64,000 nucleotides of DNA from Clostridia bacterium. Lineage in GTDB: Bacteria > Bacillota > Clostridia > Lachnospirales > Lachnospiraceae. Where the stretch lies: assembly GCA_910574255.1 (NCBI GenBank), contig CAJTAK010000018.1:31341-95340 (forward strand). Direction: 5' to 3'. Positions 35,636 to 45,030 of this stretch are shown here, piece after piece. Made by a program: the position numbers and the translations under genes. The notes under the pieces are model-generated. The model did no database searches. It had not been told where the DNA came from and was given only the letters and a program-made list of their open reading frames with translations. Every line of letters starts with the position of its first letter. Positions within the stretch are counted from its first letter, which is position 1.

Positions 35636-36607
35636 ATGAATCAAGGAAAGATAGAAACGTTTGAAAAGGCGGTAATGCGTGATTATGGAAACATCGCAGG
35701 TATCGTTGTATTAAAAGACGGCGAAACATTATACGAAAATTACTTTCATGAATGTACTGCCAACAGTCGAATTCATATATATTCCGTAACAAAAAGTATC
35801 ATTTCCATACTGATAGGAATTGCCATGGACAAAGGCTGCATCAAAAGTCCCGACCAAAAAGTATTGGATTTTTTTCCCGAATATGAAGTCAAAAAAAGAG
35901 AGACAACAATACAAACGATTACACTAAAGAACTTATTAACAATGACTGCACCATATAAATACAAATTTAACCCCTATATAAAGTATTTTACAAGCGATAA
36001 CTGGGTAAAATTCTCACTTGATTTACTTGGCGGCAAGGGACAGGCCGGCAAATTCAGATATACGCCCCTGATTGGCCCGGATATTCTGTCCGGTATTCTT
36101 GGTAAGGCAACGGGACAAGCGGTAATAAATTTTGCTTGGGAAAATTTGTTTGCTCCATTGGGAATTGTTGTTGAAAAGAATATTATATTTCACAGTAAAG
36201 AGGAGCAGCTTGCTTTTAATCAGTCTACGGATATCAGCGGCTGGGCAGCCGACCCTATGGGGGTAAATGCGGCAGGCTGGGGGCTTACACTCTCTCCCGT
36301 AGATATGGCAAAAATAGGCCAGCTATATTTAAGTCATGGAATATGGAACCATAAACAAATCGTATCGGCAGAGTGGATAAGCGAAAGCACAAAGGAACAC
36401 AGCCGATGGGAAGCTCAAAATCTGTCCTACGGATATTTATGGTGGATTTATAAAGATGGCTTTGCAGCCATGGGGGATGGAGGAAATACCATTTATGTGA
36501 ACACGAAAAAAAACATGGTGATTTCAATTGCTTCTCTATTTGTGCCAAAAGTCAGGGACCGAATGGAACTTATCGCAAAGTATATTGAACCGATATTTGA
36601 TAATTGA
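35636..36607 (+). CDS. Beta-lactamase-family serine hydrolase
   Basis: A 323-residue serine hydrolase of the class C beta-lactamase/esterase group. The nucleophile motif is SVTK (Ser in YSVTKSIISI, about residue 52), followed by LLTMTAPY and a C-terminal GDGGNTIYV in the place of KTG. No signal peptide is visible, so it is likely cytosolic and an esterase or peptidase rather than a resistance enzyme. AAAGGAG precedes the ATG. Confidence 0.85.
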   Translation: MNQGKIETFEKAVMRDYGNIAGIVVLKDGETLYENYFHECTANSRIHIYSVTKSIISILIGIAMDKGCIKSPDQKVLDFFPEYEVKKRETTIQTITLKNLLTMTAPYKYKFNPYIKYFTSDNWVKFSLDLLGGKGQAGKFRYTPLIGPDILSGILGKATGQAVINFAWENLFAPLGIVVEKNIIFHSKEEQLAFNQSTDISGWAADPMGVNAAGWGLTLSPVDMAKIGQLYLSHGIWNHKQIVSAEWISESTKEHSRWEAQNLSYGYLWWIYKDGFAAMGDGGNTIYVNTKKNMVISIASLFVPKVRDRMELIAKYIEPIFDN

Positions 36608-36924
36608 GTTCAAGTATGAACAGCTGCAGGCGGTTCTTGATGAAGTTAATGCATGACTTCTTCTGCACAGACGCAGCGGATATGTACTATGGGACACTGG
36701 CAGATAGGGTGAGATTTTTCAAAGAGAGCAAGGAGGGGATCGAGATTATGTGCCGGGCTATGGAAGATATGAGGAATCAGACATTAAAAGAAGGAATGAT
36801 AGATGTTGCAAAGAAAATGCTGGAAGATGGAACAATAACGCTTGAAAAGATTGCAGAATTTGTTGGTCTTTCTGTTGAGGAGGTCAAAAAAATAAAAACA
36901 GACCAGAATATTCCTTTCGGATAA
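36600..36924 (+). pseudogene. Rpn/PD-(D/E)XK transposase-nuclease, C-terminal remnant
   Basis: The sequence reads LMHDFFCTDAADMYYGTLAD, DVAKKMLEDGTITLEKIAEF and LSVEEVKKIK, the usual C-terminal part of Rpn-type recombination-promoting nucleases. The nuclease domain is missing. The preceding bases match the family in another frame (FEFKYEQLQAVLDEV), so a frameshift near 36640 is also present. Confidence 0.65.
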
Positions 36925-36967
36925 GTAATGTAGATTGAGGTGAAAATAAGAGCATAAATAAAAATTT

Positions 36968-37007
36968 AGGTCGGGAATCTAAAAAACAGGTTCCCGGTCT
37001 ATTTTTT
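36968..37007 (+). terminator. Intrinsic terminator
   Basis: GGTCGGGAATC pairs with GGTTCCCGGTC (with G-U pairs) and is followed by a T run. The remaining gap to 37225 holds no gene. Confidence 0.7.
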
Positions 37008-37224
37008 ACCCTGAAATATAAATTTTCTGTGAACATAATTAAAAAGTCCTTTACAAAATGTCACTGGTATTTTCTCCAGCCAATTCCTCATTGGTTTTCG
37101 CTCTTTTCGCCCACTTTCGGAAAAAATATGGTAAAATTTCGCCAAATTCAGAAAAAATCCAAATAGAAGTGTATAATCCATAGCATAACCCATGTGGGAA
37201 ACAGGAAAGAGAGGTATGTATGGA

Positions 37225-38400
37225 ATGAAAAAAGAATGTTTCATGGTACTGATGGCAGGCATACTGGGAATATGTGCCTTGACCGGGTGCCGGAAAGCTC
37301 CGGAGGCATCTTCGGACAGTGATATTTTACATGCAAAGAGCTCTGCAGAAAGGGATGTGGAGAATATAACGGCAGAGGACACGGCAGAGGAGGAAAGCGG
37401 GACCGATCCGGGCGGCATTTATGACGCTTTGATAGGAACAGAGGAAAATGGCATCCGGATTTGTGCAAAGCTCCCGACAGTGCCCGACACAATTCCAACG
37501 CTGACCATAGGCAAGCGTGATGACCTGGACGGGGATAAGCTGAAAGCCCTGCTGGACAGTGAAAGCAAGGATGTTAAGGACATTACCGCAGCATATCTTG
37601 CTCAAAGGGAAAAAGAGTTAAGTGAAATGAGTGAAGATGATATTCCGTCCGAATGGGTGTATTTCGGTGATGATTCGAACCTGATTTTTTCCGATGGGCA
37701 AAAGGAGGCATCCTTTGCGAGAAATACAAGTGCGAGCTATGAGGATGAAAGATTAAAGAAGAGCTGCGATGCCATTTACAAAAAAGCCCCGGAAATAAAT
37801 GTGACACAGGACGGCGAGGCTGCTTCTGCAAAATTTTCTGCTGCCCGTGCAGAGGAGATTCTTCTTAATAAGCTGGCGGTCCTGGATATTACGGAAATAC
37901 ACCTTACAAAAGCTCTGTACTATGAGCTTGAGGAAACGGCCTTTTATGAGCTGCACTTTACGCCCTCCTATGAAAAAACCGGGATAGCGGCAGAGTTCGG
38001 CCAGCTCACGAAAGGGGAGATTCACCCCCAGGGGACGGCATGGATCACGGAGGACGGCATAGCCATGCTGAGCCTGGAGGATTGCTGCGGCAAAATCACG
38101 GACCAATCCGGGAACGGGAAAATTCTCACATTTTCACAGGTGACAGGCATTCTGGAAAAGTATCTGGAAAATAATACCCTTTTGGGCCTTTCAGATGCAG
38201 AGCTTACACAGGTTGAACTGGTATATTACCCTGATTTTCAGAAGCCAGAGCTTATCTTAACACCGGCATGGCATATCTATACGCCCCTGGAACAGAAAAT
38301 AGATTCCGATGATGAAGTATGGAACAGGGTATTTGAGCGTGGTGCGGCAACCAATATTTATCTGGACGCCGTAACGGGAGAACTGATAAAGGCGGAGTAA
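37225..38400 (+). CDS. Lipoprotein, DUF6034-like
   Basis: A 391-residue lipoprotein (signal MVLMAGILGICALTGC, lipobox LTGC at about residue 20). The mature part begins with an acidic linker and then ENGIRICAKLPTVPDTIPTL, which resembles the opening of the DUF6034 family found next to ABC exporters in Clostridia. Two later segments look like repeated alpha/beta units. The first permease gene starts 4 bases after its stop, so it is the first gene of the exporter operon. It may be an extracellular subunit or sensor; its function is unknown. Confidence 0.65.
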   Translation: MKKECFMVLMAGILGICALTGCRKAPEASSDSDILHAKSSAERDVENITAEDTAEEESGTDPGGIYDALIGTEENGIRICAKLPTVPDTIPTLTIGKRDDLDGDKLKALLDSESKDVKDITAAYLAQREKELSEMSEDDIPSEWVYFGDDSNLIFSDGQKEASFARNTSASYEDERLKKSCDAIYKKAPEINVTQDGEAASAKFSAARAEEILLNKLAVLDITEIHLTKALYYELEETAFYELHFTPSYEKTGIAAEFGQLTKGEIHPQGTAWITEDGIAMLSLEDCCGKITDQSGNGKILTFSQVTGILEKYLENNTLLGLSDAELTQVELVYYPDFQKPELILTPAWHIYTPLEQKIDSDDEVWNRVFERGAATNIYLDAVTGELIKAE

Positions 38401-38404
38401 ACGA

Positions 38405-39163
38405 ATGACCGGATTTTTTCGAGAGGACTTGAAAAGGAGCTTTTTGAATATTGGATTTTTTATTGGGATGGCTGCGGTAACGGTGCTTTTGCTGACTGCG
38501 GAAGCAGCGGGGGCACCTTTGAACCGGACCAGAAGCAGCTATTATATTCTGGTAAATGCCTTTGCGGCATCTGGCTTCGGGCCTTTTGCGGCGGTCTTTC
38601 CGGTGCTGGCTTATGGGGCAGACTTCTGTGAGGAATATGAAAGCGGCTATTACCGGATGATTTTTGCACGGATGAGCCCGATGAGGTTTGGAAGAACCAG
38701 GATACTGACCGTGGCCTTATCAGGAGGCGTGATGCTGGCAGTTCCCGTTGCCCTTGCCTGTCTTGGGGCATATACGTTCGGTGTTCCGGGCGTGCCCCAG
38801 GGATCGGATAAGGGGCTGCTTAACGGGACGGTTATGCTTTCTTATGTAATGAAGTATGGAGACTGGTATATTGCTTTTGGGAAAATTGTTCTTAGCTTTT
38901 TGTTCGGATGCGTGTGGGCCCTTGTGGGGCTTGCCTTTGCCGTGTGGATCGGGAACCGCTATGTTGCGTTGATTGCACCCTTTGTACTGTATGAATCTAT
39001 GTGGATTGGGCTTAATAAATTGCCGTGGCTGAACCCAATCCGGCTGCTGCGGGGGGATGATGTGGGCAGCTATCCTCTGGCTGCCGGTATGGAGTGCGTC
39101 TATCTGATTGCAGTGTCAGCGGTCATTATGGCCGGACTTTTAAGGAGGTATCGGAATGGGTAA
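38405..39163 (+). CDS. ABC exporter permease subunit 1
   Basis: A 252-residue membrane protein with six predicted helices and an ABC-2-like layout (FFREDLKRSFLNIGFFIGMA at the start, EEYESGYYRMIFARMSPMRF before helix 3). It starts 4 bases after the lipoprotein gene and overlaps the next permease by 8 bases. One of three different permeases in this operon. Substrate unknown. Confidence 0.75.
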   Translation: MTGFFREDLKRSFLNIGFFIGMAAVTVLLLTAEAAGAPLNRTRSSYYILVNAFAASGFGPFAAVFPVLAYGADFCEEYESGYYRMIFARMSPMRFGRTRILTVALSGGVMLAVPVALACLGAYTFGVPGVPQGSDKGLLNGTVMLSYVMKYGDWYIAFGKIVLSFLFGCVWALVGLAFAVWIGNRYVALIAPFVLYESMWIGLNKLPWLNPIRLLRGDDVGSYPLAAGMECVYLIAVSAVIMAGLLRRYRNG

Positions 39164-39983
39164 CTGTATTGTGATCGCAAAGGGGATGCTTGAGCAGGAA
39201 CGGCGAAGCGGACGGGTTCTTATGGGATATCTTCTGGGGTTCGCAATTATGGGCTATTGGATGAGAGGGCTTTTTTTGTATGCGGCGGATATCGGAGATC
39301 CGGTCAATATACTGGAGCCTTTTTGCGTTGTGGAGCAGCATTATGTAAATCTGCTGTTTCTGGTACTGGGATGGCTTCTGGTGCTTGGGGATGTGCCGTT
39401 TATTAAGGGAAATCTCTGTCTGCTTCTGTACCGGTGCGGCAGAAAGCGGTGGAATATGGGAATGCTTTTCTATATATTGATGCATGCGTTTCTCTATGCC
39501 GGGGCTATGGCGGCATTTACCGTAATCGTCAGCAGCTTTTTCGGGTATGCGGGAAACATGTGGAGCAGTCCCGTTTATTCCCTGGCCCGGGATACCGGGA
39601 ATCATATCGGCGTTAAATATAATATTACATTTCCGTGGCTTATGATGATGCGGACTATGACCGTTCCCCAGGCATTTGCAGTGACTTTTTTATTTCTCTA
39701 TCTGTATCTTGTGTTTTTAGGAGTGCTTTTTTATACCGGGGCACTCTTGCTTTCCGGCACCGGGGGAATTGTCATTGCCATGGGAGCACATCTGATGGGA
39801 TACCTGCGGATGATGGACGGATATACGGAATCTTCCTTATTGGCAAGGGCGATTCCGGGGAATTTTATAGACGGAACGCCCGGATACTGGCTGTCTGTGC
39901 TTTTGTTTTTGGTTTTGATTGGGGGCATCATGCTCTTATCCGCTGTTTTTGTAAAGAGAGTGGAGTTTCATTGGGGAACGTAA
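39156..39983 (+). CDS. ABC exporter permease subunit 2
   Basis: A 275-residue hydrophobic protein with about six helices. It overlaps the previous permease gene, and the next gene starts 12 bases after it. No conserved motif is recognisable. The YRCGRKRWNMG segment between helices resembles the coupling helix region of ABC-2 permeases. Assigned by position in the operon with an ATPase. Confidence 0.65.
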   Translation: MGNCIVIAKGMLEQERRSGRVLMGYLLGFAIMGYWMRGLFLYAADIGDPVNILEPFCVVEQHYVNLLFLVLGWLLVLGDVPFIKGNLCLLLYRCGRKRWNMGMLFYILMHAFLYAGAMAAFTVIVSSFFGYAGNMWSSPVYSLARDTGNHIGVKYNITFPWLMMMRTMTVPQAFAVTFLFLYLYLVFLGVLFYTGALLLSGTGGIVIAMGAHLMGYLRMMDGYTESSLLARAIPGNFIDGTPGYWLSVLLFLVLIGGIMLLSAVFVKRVEFHWGT

Positions 39984-39995
39984 GGGAGACGTATA

Positions 39996-40625
39996 ATGTC
40001 GAAAAGTGTGTTTATCAGATTGTTTGCAGGACTGTCCCCGGATTATTTTGACGGCATTCCGATGATTTTACTGGGACAATGGCTTCTGCCGGTGGGCATT
40101 TTTCTGCTTTTGACGGGATTTCATGCAAAAAGGAGCCGAAAGGCAGGGGTGCTTTCTCTGTATCGTTATGGAAGGGTTCTTCATTGGTGGAAATGGCATT
40201 TTGGAAAAGGGATGGCCTGTGGTCTGTGGACGGGGATATGGCTTTTATTGGCTGCTCTGAGCTGTGATATTGCTTTGGGAAATGCGGCTGTGCTTTCCGT
40301 AGAGCTGACTTTAAAAATCAGTGTTTTGTGGCTGGCTCATATGCTCAGTGTGGCGGCACTGTTTACCCTGCTGGATTTGTTTTGCATCAGGCGTTTCGCC
40401 CTGGGGGGATTGCTTTTGCTTGACGGCCTTACATGTATCATCGGTTATGGGATTCCAAAGAGCTCCCATTTGATGTATGGAATGTGGGGAATGTATCTGC
40501 AAAGCAGCCTTTGCGAAGCAGGCGGATTTCAGGCAGAGGCGGTGATTGGGGCGGAAGCGATTCTGCTGGCGGCCAGCTTTTTTGGGGGACGGGAATATCT
40601 GAAAAGAGAAACAAATATTATCTGA
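39996..40625 (+). CDS. ABC exporter permease subunit 3
   Basis: A 209-residue membrane protein with about five helices and a basic loop (AKRSRKAGVLSLYRYGRVLHWWKW). GGGAG precedes the ATG. The ATPase gene follows after 20 bases. Three small permeases with one ATPase is less common than the usual one or two. Confidence 0.65.
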   Translation: MSKSVFIRLFAGLSPDYFDGIPMILLGQWLLPVGIFLLLTGFHAKRSRKAGVLSLYRYGRVLHWWKWHFGKGMACGLWTGIWLLLAALSCDIALGNAAVLSVELTLKISVLWLAHMLSVAALFTLLDLFCIRRFALGGLLLLDGLTCIIGYGIPKSSHLMYGMWGMYLQSSLCEAGGFQAEAVIGAEAILLAASFFGGREYLKRETNII

Positions 40626-40645
40626 GAAAGGAAAGGGCTTTCAGT

Positions 40646-41281
40646 ATGGCGGAAGTAATCCGTGTAGAGAATGTGACGAAAAGGTTCGGGGATGTGGTTG
40701 CCCTTGACCGTATTAATATGACTTTTGAAAATGGAAAAATCTATGGAATCATCGGCAGAAACGGTTCCGGAAAAACGGTTTTGTTCAAAACTATGATTGG
40801 CTATTTAAAGCCCACAAGCGGCAGGGTTGTTGTGGGGGATAAGGAGATTGGAAAAGAGATTGACTTTGCGGACAATATGGGAATTATTATTGAAAATCCC
40901 GGGTTTTTAAGCAGATATACAGGGTATAAAAATCTGGAATATCTGGCATCTATCCGGAAATTGATAGGCAGGGAGCAGATTCGGGAGAGCATGGAACGGG
41001 TAGGCCTTGATCCCGACAGCCGCAAACGGGTGGGGAAATATTCTCTCGGCATGCGGCAGCGTCTTGGAATTGCACAGGCAATTATGGAGAATCCTGATAT
41101 TCTCATTTTGGATGAGCCGATGAACGGGCTGGATAATCAGGGAGTTGAGGAGGTGCGGAGCATTCTTCTGGGGCTTAAGGGCCAGGGGAAAACGGTTATA
41201 CTTGCCAGTCATAATAAAGAGGATATTGAGGTTTTGTGTGATAGGGTGTATGAGATGGAGCATGGGAGACTGTGCTCCTGA
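40646..41281 (+). CDS. ABC exporter ATP-binding protein
   Basis: A 211-residue ATPase closing the exporter operon: Walker A GRNGSGKTV at 37-45, signature YSLGMRQRL, Walker B ILILDEP, then switch His in LASHNKED. The signature has Ser-Leu-Gly-Met as in lantibiotic-immunity and bacitracin-type exporters. ATG at 40646 with GAAAGGAAAGG upstream. Confidence 0.88.
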   Translation: MAEVIRVENVTKRFGDVVALDRINMTFENGKIYGIIGRNGSGKTVLFKTMIGYLKPTSGRVVVGDKEIGKEIDFADNMGIIIENPGFLSRYTGYKNLEYLASIRKLIGREQIRESMERVGLDPDSRKRVGKYSLGMRQRLGIAQAIMENPDILILDEPMNGLDNQGVEEVRSILLGLKGQGKTVILASHNKEDIEVLCDRVYEMEHGRLCS

Positions 41282-41403
41282 GGGGGCTTATGGTCTTTAT
41301 GGCAGGAGGGGAATGTATGGCTTTGCTGTGTGGAATAGTTGCTTCTTTTCAAGTGGTGAGAAATGTAGTATAGTTACTTTATTGGAGGAAGTTAAGCTTA
41401 GGA

Positions 41404-41974
41404 GACATATATTGAGGAAAAGTCTTATCGTGAGCCGGAACCAGTGGAAATCCGTATCTATGTAGATAGTATCCAGATACTTAATTATCCGGGACTTGCT
41501 AAATGGATTAATCTTGAGCACTTTGCATCAGGTAAAGTGAAAGGAAGGAAATATCGTAACAGAAGAATTGGAGAATTATTTAAGGAGATTGATTTATCTG
41601 AAAAAAAGGGAACAGGTATTCCTAAAATATTAAGAGAGCTGAAACAAAATGGTTCACCAGAGCCTGAGTTTGATATGGATGAGGAAAGAACCTATTTGAA
41701 TGCGATTATTCGCATAAGAGACGGTTTTGAAAGAAAAGAGAAAATGTCCGAATCAATGTCCGAATCAATGTCCGAATTGGAAAGAGCAAGAATGCAGATT
41801 ATTTTGATTTATTTGGAAACAAATAAAGAAATAAATAGTTCTGTTGCAGCGAAATTGTTGGAAGTTGAAATAAAGACAGCAAGTCGCTTGTTGTTGAAGG
41901 CTGAAAAGCTAGATATTATTAAAGGTGCCGGAAAAACAAAAAATAAAGTATATTTTAGAGAATTATGCAAATGA
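41404..41974 (+). pseudogene. AlbA/Schlafen-type ATP-binding regulator, 5' truncated
   Basis: The frame lacks a start and begins in YREPEPVEIRIYVDSIQ. It continues with SGKVKGRKYRNRRIGELFKE and KKGTGIPKILRELK, the C-terminal half of AlbA_2 ATP-binding proteins, then a winged-helix tail (SSVAAKLLEVEIKTASRLL). It contains three tandem copies of a 12-base unit coding Met-Ser-Glu-Ser. The N-terminal AlbA domain is gone. Confidence 0.7.
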
Positions 41975-42131
41975 ATGTCATAAATTTGCTGCTAAAAACT
42001 TTGAAAACAATGCGAAAAGAGCGATATTTGGCGAAATAGATATGCCTAAAATGTAAGAAATATCAGCGTTTGCGAGTTGCTGATAAAAACTTCGGGAATA
42101 GGCAGAACAGAAGCTTTAGGAGAGATGCAAA

Positions 42132-42851
42132 ATGTTAAGGATAGCAATCTGCGATGACGAACAGGAGGCTGTGGAATCTCATAAAAAAGCAGTGGAAGCC
42201 GCTTTGGGGCTTTTAAGGGCTGTGGGGGAAATGATTACTTATACCAGCAGCGATAACCTGTTCTGTGATATTGTGGAGGATGGGTTTCATTTTGATCTCA
42301 TTCTTTTGGATATTGAGATGCCGGGGAGGACGGGCATGGAGCTGGCAGAGCAGCTTCGGCCTGTGCTTCCCCATGTGAAGATTATATTTATCACCTCCCA
42401 TGTGGAATATGCCATTGATGCCTATGAGCTGTCCATTTTCCGCTATGTGCCGAAAAATGATGAGGGGAAGAAGCTTTTTAATGCCCTTACGGATGCCATT
42501 GGGCTTCTCATGCTGGAGGACGGCAAGGTCTATACCATCCAAACCAGCAGCCGTCTTGAGAAAATCCCATACAGGGAGATTTATTTTATAGAGAGGGACG
42601 GGAAAAATGCCAGTATCACCTGGGAAAAGGGCGTATCCAAGGTGCGGGGCAGCCTGCAGCAGATCTATGAGGATCTGGCATCGGAGGAATTTATTTTTAT
42701 TGACCGTGGGTGCATTGTCAACCTTATCCATGTAATGCAGGTGAAAAACAGCATGGTTCTTTTGGAAAATGGAGCTTCACTTCCCATCAGCCGTTCCCAT
42801 TTGCAGGGGGTTAAGGAGCAAATCAATACATATTGGGGGATGCACATATGA
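42132..42851 (+). CDS. LytTR response regulator (AgrA-like), system 2
   Basis: A 239-residue regulator: receiver with acidic CDDE and phospho-acceptor Asp in LILLDIEMPGRTG, and a LytTR DNA-binding domain (about 135-236, EKIPYREIYFIERDG). Its stop overlaps the kinase start (ATGA at 42848). Close to the DUF6034-like lipoprotein and three-permease exporter, which is the natural candidate target. Confidence 0.9.
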   Translation: MLRIAICDDEQEAVESHKKAVEAALGLLRAVGEMITYTSSDNLFCDIVEDGFHFDLILLDIEMPGRTGMELAEQLRPVLPHVKIIFITSHVEYAIDAYELSIFRYVPKNDEGKKLFNALTDAIGLLMLEDGKVYTIQTSSRLEKIPYREIYFIERDGKNASITWEKGVSKVRGSLQQIYEDLASEEFIFIDRGCIVNLIHVMQVKNSMVLLENGASLPISRSHLQGVKEQINTYWGMHI

Positions 42852-44161
42852 GACCGGGGTTGATTCTGGCATCCGTATTTTTGACCGGAGGTTTCCGATG
42901 CTGCCTGTATCTGCTTTTGGCAGGGCGGATTTTGGAGAAAAAGGGTCTTTTGGAAAAACGTGTGTTTCTATCAGGGGCGGCGGCCACAGGGGGAATCGCT
43001 GCGGTGCTGTGCCTGCTGCCTGTTTCGGAATATGGCTGGATGCTTTTGGAAGCCTTATGGCTTGGGGGCTATGGGGCATATGGCTTGCGGACGGATCGGC
43101 GGATGAGCCTTTTTCTGGCAGCCTTTTATGAACTGGCTTATGTACTCTGGCAATTTCTTTTTGGGGCAGGGCTTGGTTTTTTGCTTTCCACCGATTCTTT
43201 TGTGAATCCTTTGGGTTTGAATGCACAGGCGGGAGCATGGCTGACCCTGATGCTTTTCGGCTTTTTGGCCGTCTATGGGGCAAATCATCCGGATATGACA
43301 GAGCAGGAAAATTTTCGTCTCGTTTCGCTTCCGGTTTTGGGCGGATTTTTGGGAATCATTACGCTTTCCCAGGAGAAGCCGGCCTTTCTTTCGGAGGATG
43401 TGATTGACGTATGGGTAATGCTTTCTTTGATTCTGCTTATAGGGCTTCTGGTATTTCATATGAACCAGCAGTATCGGATGGAGCAGGAGCTGGCAAGGCT
43501 TAAGGCAGAGCAGGCAGAGCTTCTTGAGAGAGATTATCAGGCCCTGAATCAGTCCTACGGGGCAAATGCCCGATTATTTCATGATGTTCACCGCCATTTG
43601 GAGACCCTTCACAGGCTGCTGATTCAGAAAAAATATGGCAAGGCAGTAGAATATCTGGATGATCTGCAGGGGCCTGTCCGGGAATTGGCAGAGACGGTTT
43701 ATACGGGAGACGAGGCGGTGGATTATCTTTTGAACAGCCGGGTTTCCATGGCGGCAGGAGATGAGATTTCTTTGGATTTGCAGGTGGAATTTCCCCGCCG
43801 GACCAATCTTCGCAGCGGGGATCTGTGTGCGATTCTGGGCAATCTTCTGGACAATGCACTGGAGGCGGCGGGAAAGGTGGCAGATCCTAAGGAGCGTAAG
43901 GTGACGCTCGTTATCCGGCGGATTCACAGGATGCTTGTGATTAAGGTGGAAAATACGTTCACAGAGGTGCGAAAAGGGGATGACGGGGAACTGAAAACCA
44001 CAAAGACGGATGGGGGTCTCCATGGCTGGGGATTAAAAAGTGTCCGGGTTGCGGCCGAGAAGTATGAGGGGACGCTTCAAACGGCCTGTGAGGGAAACAG
44101 GTTCCGGGCGGTGGTGACGCTGTTTTATCAGGGGGATTTCGTTAAGGAAAATAGGCAATGA
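42848..44161 (+). CDS. GHKL sensor histidine kinase (AgrC-like), system 2
   Basis: A 437-residue sensor: about six N-terminal membrane helices (to about residue 210), a coiled coil, phospho-accepting His in LFHDVHRHLETLH, and GHKL domain (NLLDNALEAA, HGWGLKSVRVAAEKY). The ATG at 42848 overlaps the regulator stop and is preferred over an earlier TTG. It also overlaps the next small gene by 4 bases, so three genes form one coupled unit. Confidence 0.9.
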   Translation: MRPGLILASVFLTGGFRCCLYLLLAGRILEKKGLLEKRVFLSGAAATGGIAAVLCLLPVSEYGWMLLEALWLGGYGAYGLRTDRRMSLFLAAFYELAYVLWQFLFGAGLGFLLSTDSFVNPLGLNAQAGAWLTLMLFGFLAVYGANHPDMTEQENFRLVSLPVLGGFLGIITLSQEKPAFLSEDVIDVWVMLSLILLIGLLVFHMNQQYRMEQELARLKAEQAELLERDYQALNQSYGANARLFHDVHRHLETLHRLLIQKKYGKAVEYLDDLQGPVRELAETVYTGDEAVDYLLNSRVSMAAGDEISLDLQVEFPRRTNLRSGDLCAILGNLLDNALEAAGKVADPKERKVTLVIRRIHRMLVIKVENTFTEVRKGDDGELKTTKTDGGLHGWGLKSVRVAAEKYEGTLQTACEGNRFRAVVTLFYQGDFVKENRQ

Positions 44162-44502
44162 AAAAATGTAAATATTGCGGCAAAGGGATAAATGATAATC
44201 TGGAATTCTGCCAGGATGAATGTAAAAATAAGTATGTGAAGATGCTTGAAAAGGACAGTCCTAAAATAAAGTATTTCACATTCGGAATCATTCTTGGAAG
44301 CTTGATGATGTTCTGGGGCGTTTTTTCAGGCAGCAGCTTAAAGACGGGATTTGGAATTGTATTGATGGGGATAACGGTTGTTTTACTGCCATTTACAACA
44401 CCGGAAACTATAGCTGTCTTGGGATATCAAAGATCAAAATTAATGGGAAGATTTTTAGGCATTTTGCTTATCATCGTTGGAATATGGACAAGCATTCCTT
44501 AG
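44158..44502 (+). CDS. Zinc-ribbon small membrane protein
   Basis: A 114-residue protein with an N-terminal zinc ribbon (CKYCGK...FCQDECKNKY, Cys-x2-Cys and Cys-x3-Cys) and three membrane helices (about 45-62, 66-82, 95-112). It overlaps the sensor kinase gene by ATGA, so it is coupled to two-component system 2. Role unknown. Confidence 0.7.
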   Translation: MKKCKYCGKGINDNLEFCQDECKNKYVKMLEKDSPKIKYFTFGIILGSLMMFWGVFSGSSLKTGFGIVLMGITVVLLPFTTPETIAVLGYQRSKLMGRFLGILLIIVGIWTSIP

Positions 44503-44610
44503 AATGATGCTCCATGCACCCCTGACGATTTTCATTTTTGGTGATACACCAATGATGTGCATGCAGATTTACTAATTATATCAGATAAAACGAAAGGAAT
44601 GGGTGATTTT

Positions 44611-45030
44611 ATGGCATTGTTTGGAAAAAAGAAGCAGGAAAAACCGGAGGAAGAACAAAGGGAGATGAAAGAATATATAAAAGGAGCCGGCGGGACCATT
44701 GTGAGCAAATCCATATTGGAGGGCACTTCTAAGCTGAAATGGCTCTTCCGTGAGGAAAGCGAGCATGGAAATGGCTGGATTGCCTTTGGGGACAGGGATA
44801 CCCAGGAATATGTAAATGATGTTAAAAATATGACAATTGTGGATTTTAATACCCTTGCCAATATTGAGCCTACGGTTGTAAATGTATTTTATATGCCCAT
44901 AGGAACGGATCTGGAGTTTCGCTCGGACAATACAGGAAAATATTTTGTTGACACAAGAACGGGAAAAGAGATTCGGGAGCCTGTGAAGCATCCGGCACAG
45001 ATTGCTTTTGAAAAAATCTCAAATTTTTAA
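44611..45030 (+). CDS. DUF2185 (Imm33-like) immunity-type protein
   Basis: A 139-residue soluble protein; MALFGKKKQEKPEEEQREMKE is a charged N-terminus. The body has KWLFREESEHGNGWIAFGDRD and NMTIVDFNTLANIEPTVVN, matching the DUF2185 immunity domain of polymorphic-toxin systems. No toxin gene is nearby. The next gene, a DUF4241 domain, lacks a start of its own and continues in another frame right after this stop, so the two may once have been one protein. Confidence 0.65.
   Translation: MALFGKKKQEKPEEEQREMKEYIKGAGGTIVSKSILEGTSKLKWLFREESEHGNGWIAFGDRDTQEYVNDVKNMTIVDFNTLANIEPTVVNVFYMPIGTDLEFRSDNTGKYFVDTRTGKEIREPVKHPAQIAFEKISNF

Noticed and set aside
41755..41796. 12-bp tandem repeat as a possible CRISPR or phase-variable site
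   Set aside because: Only three uninterrupted units within a decayed gene, without spacers.
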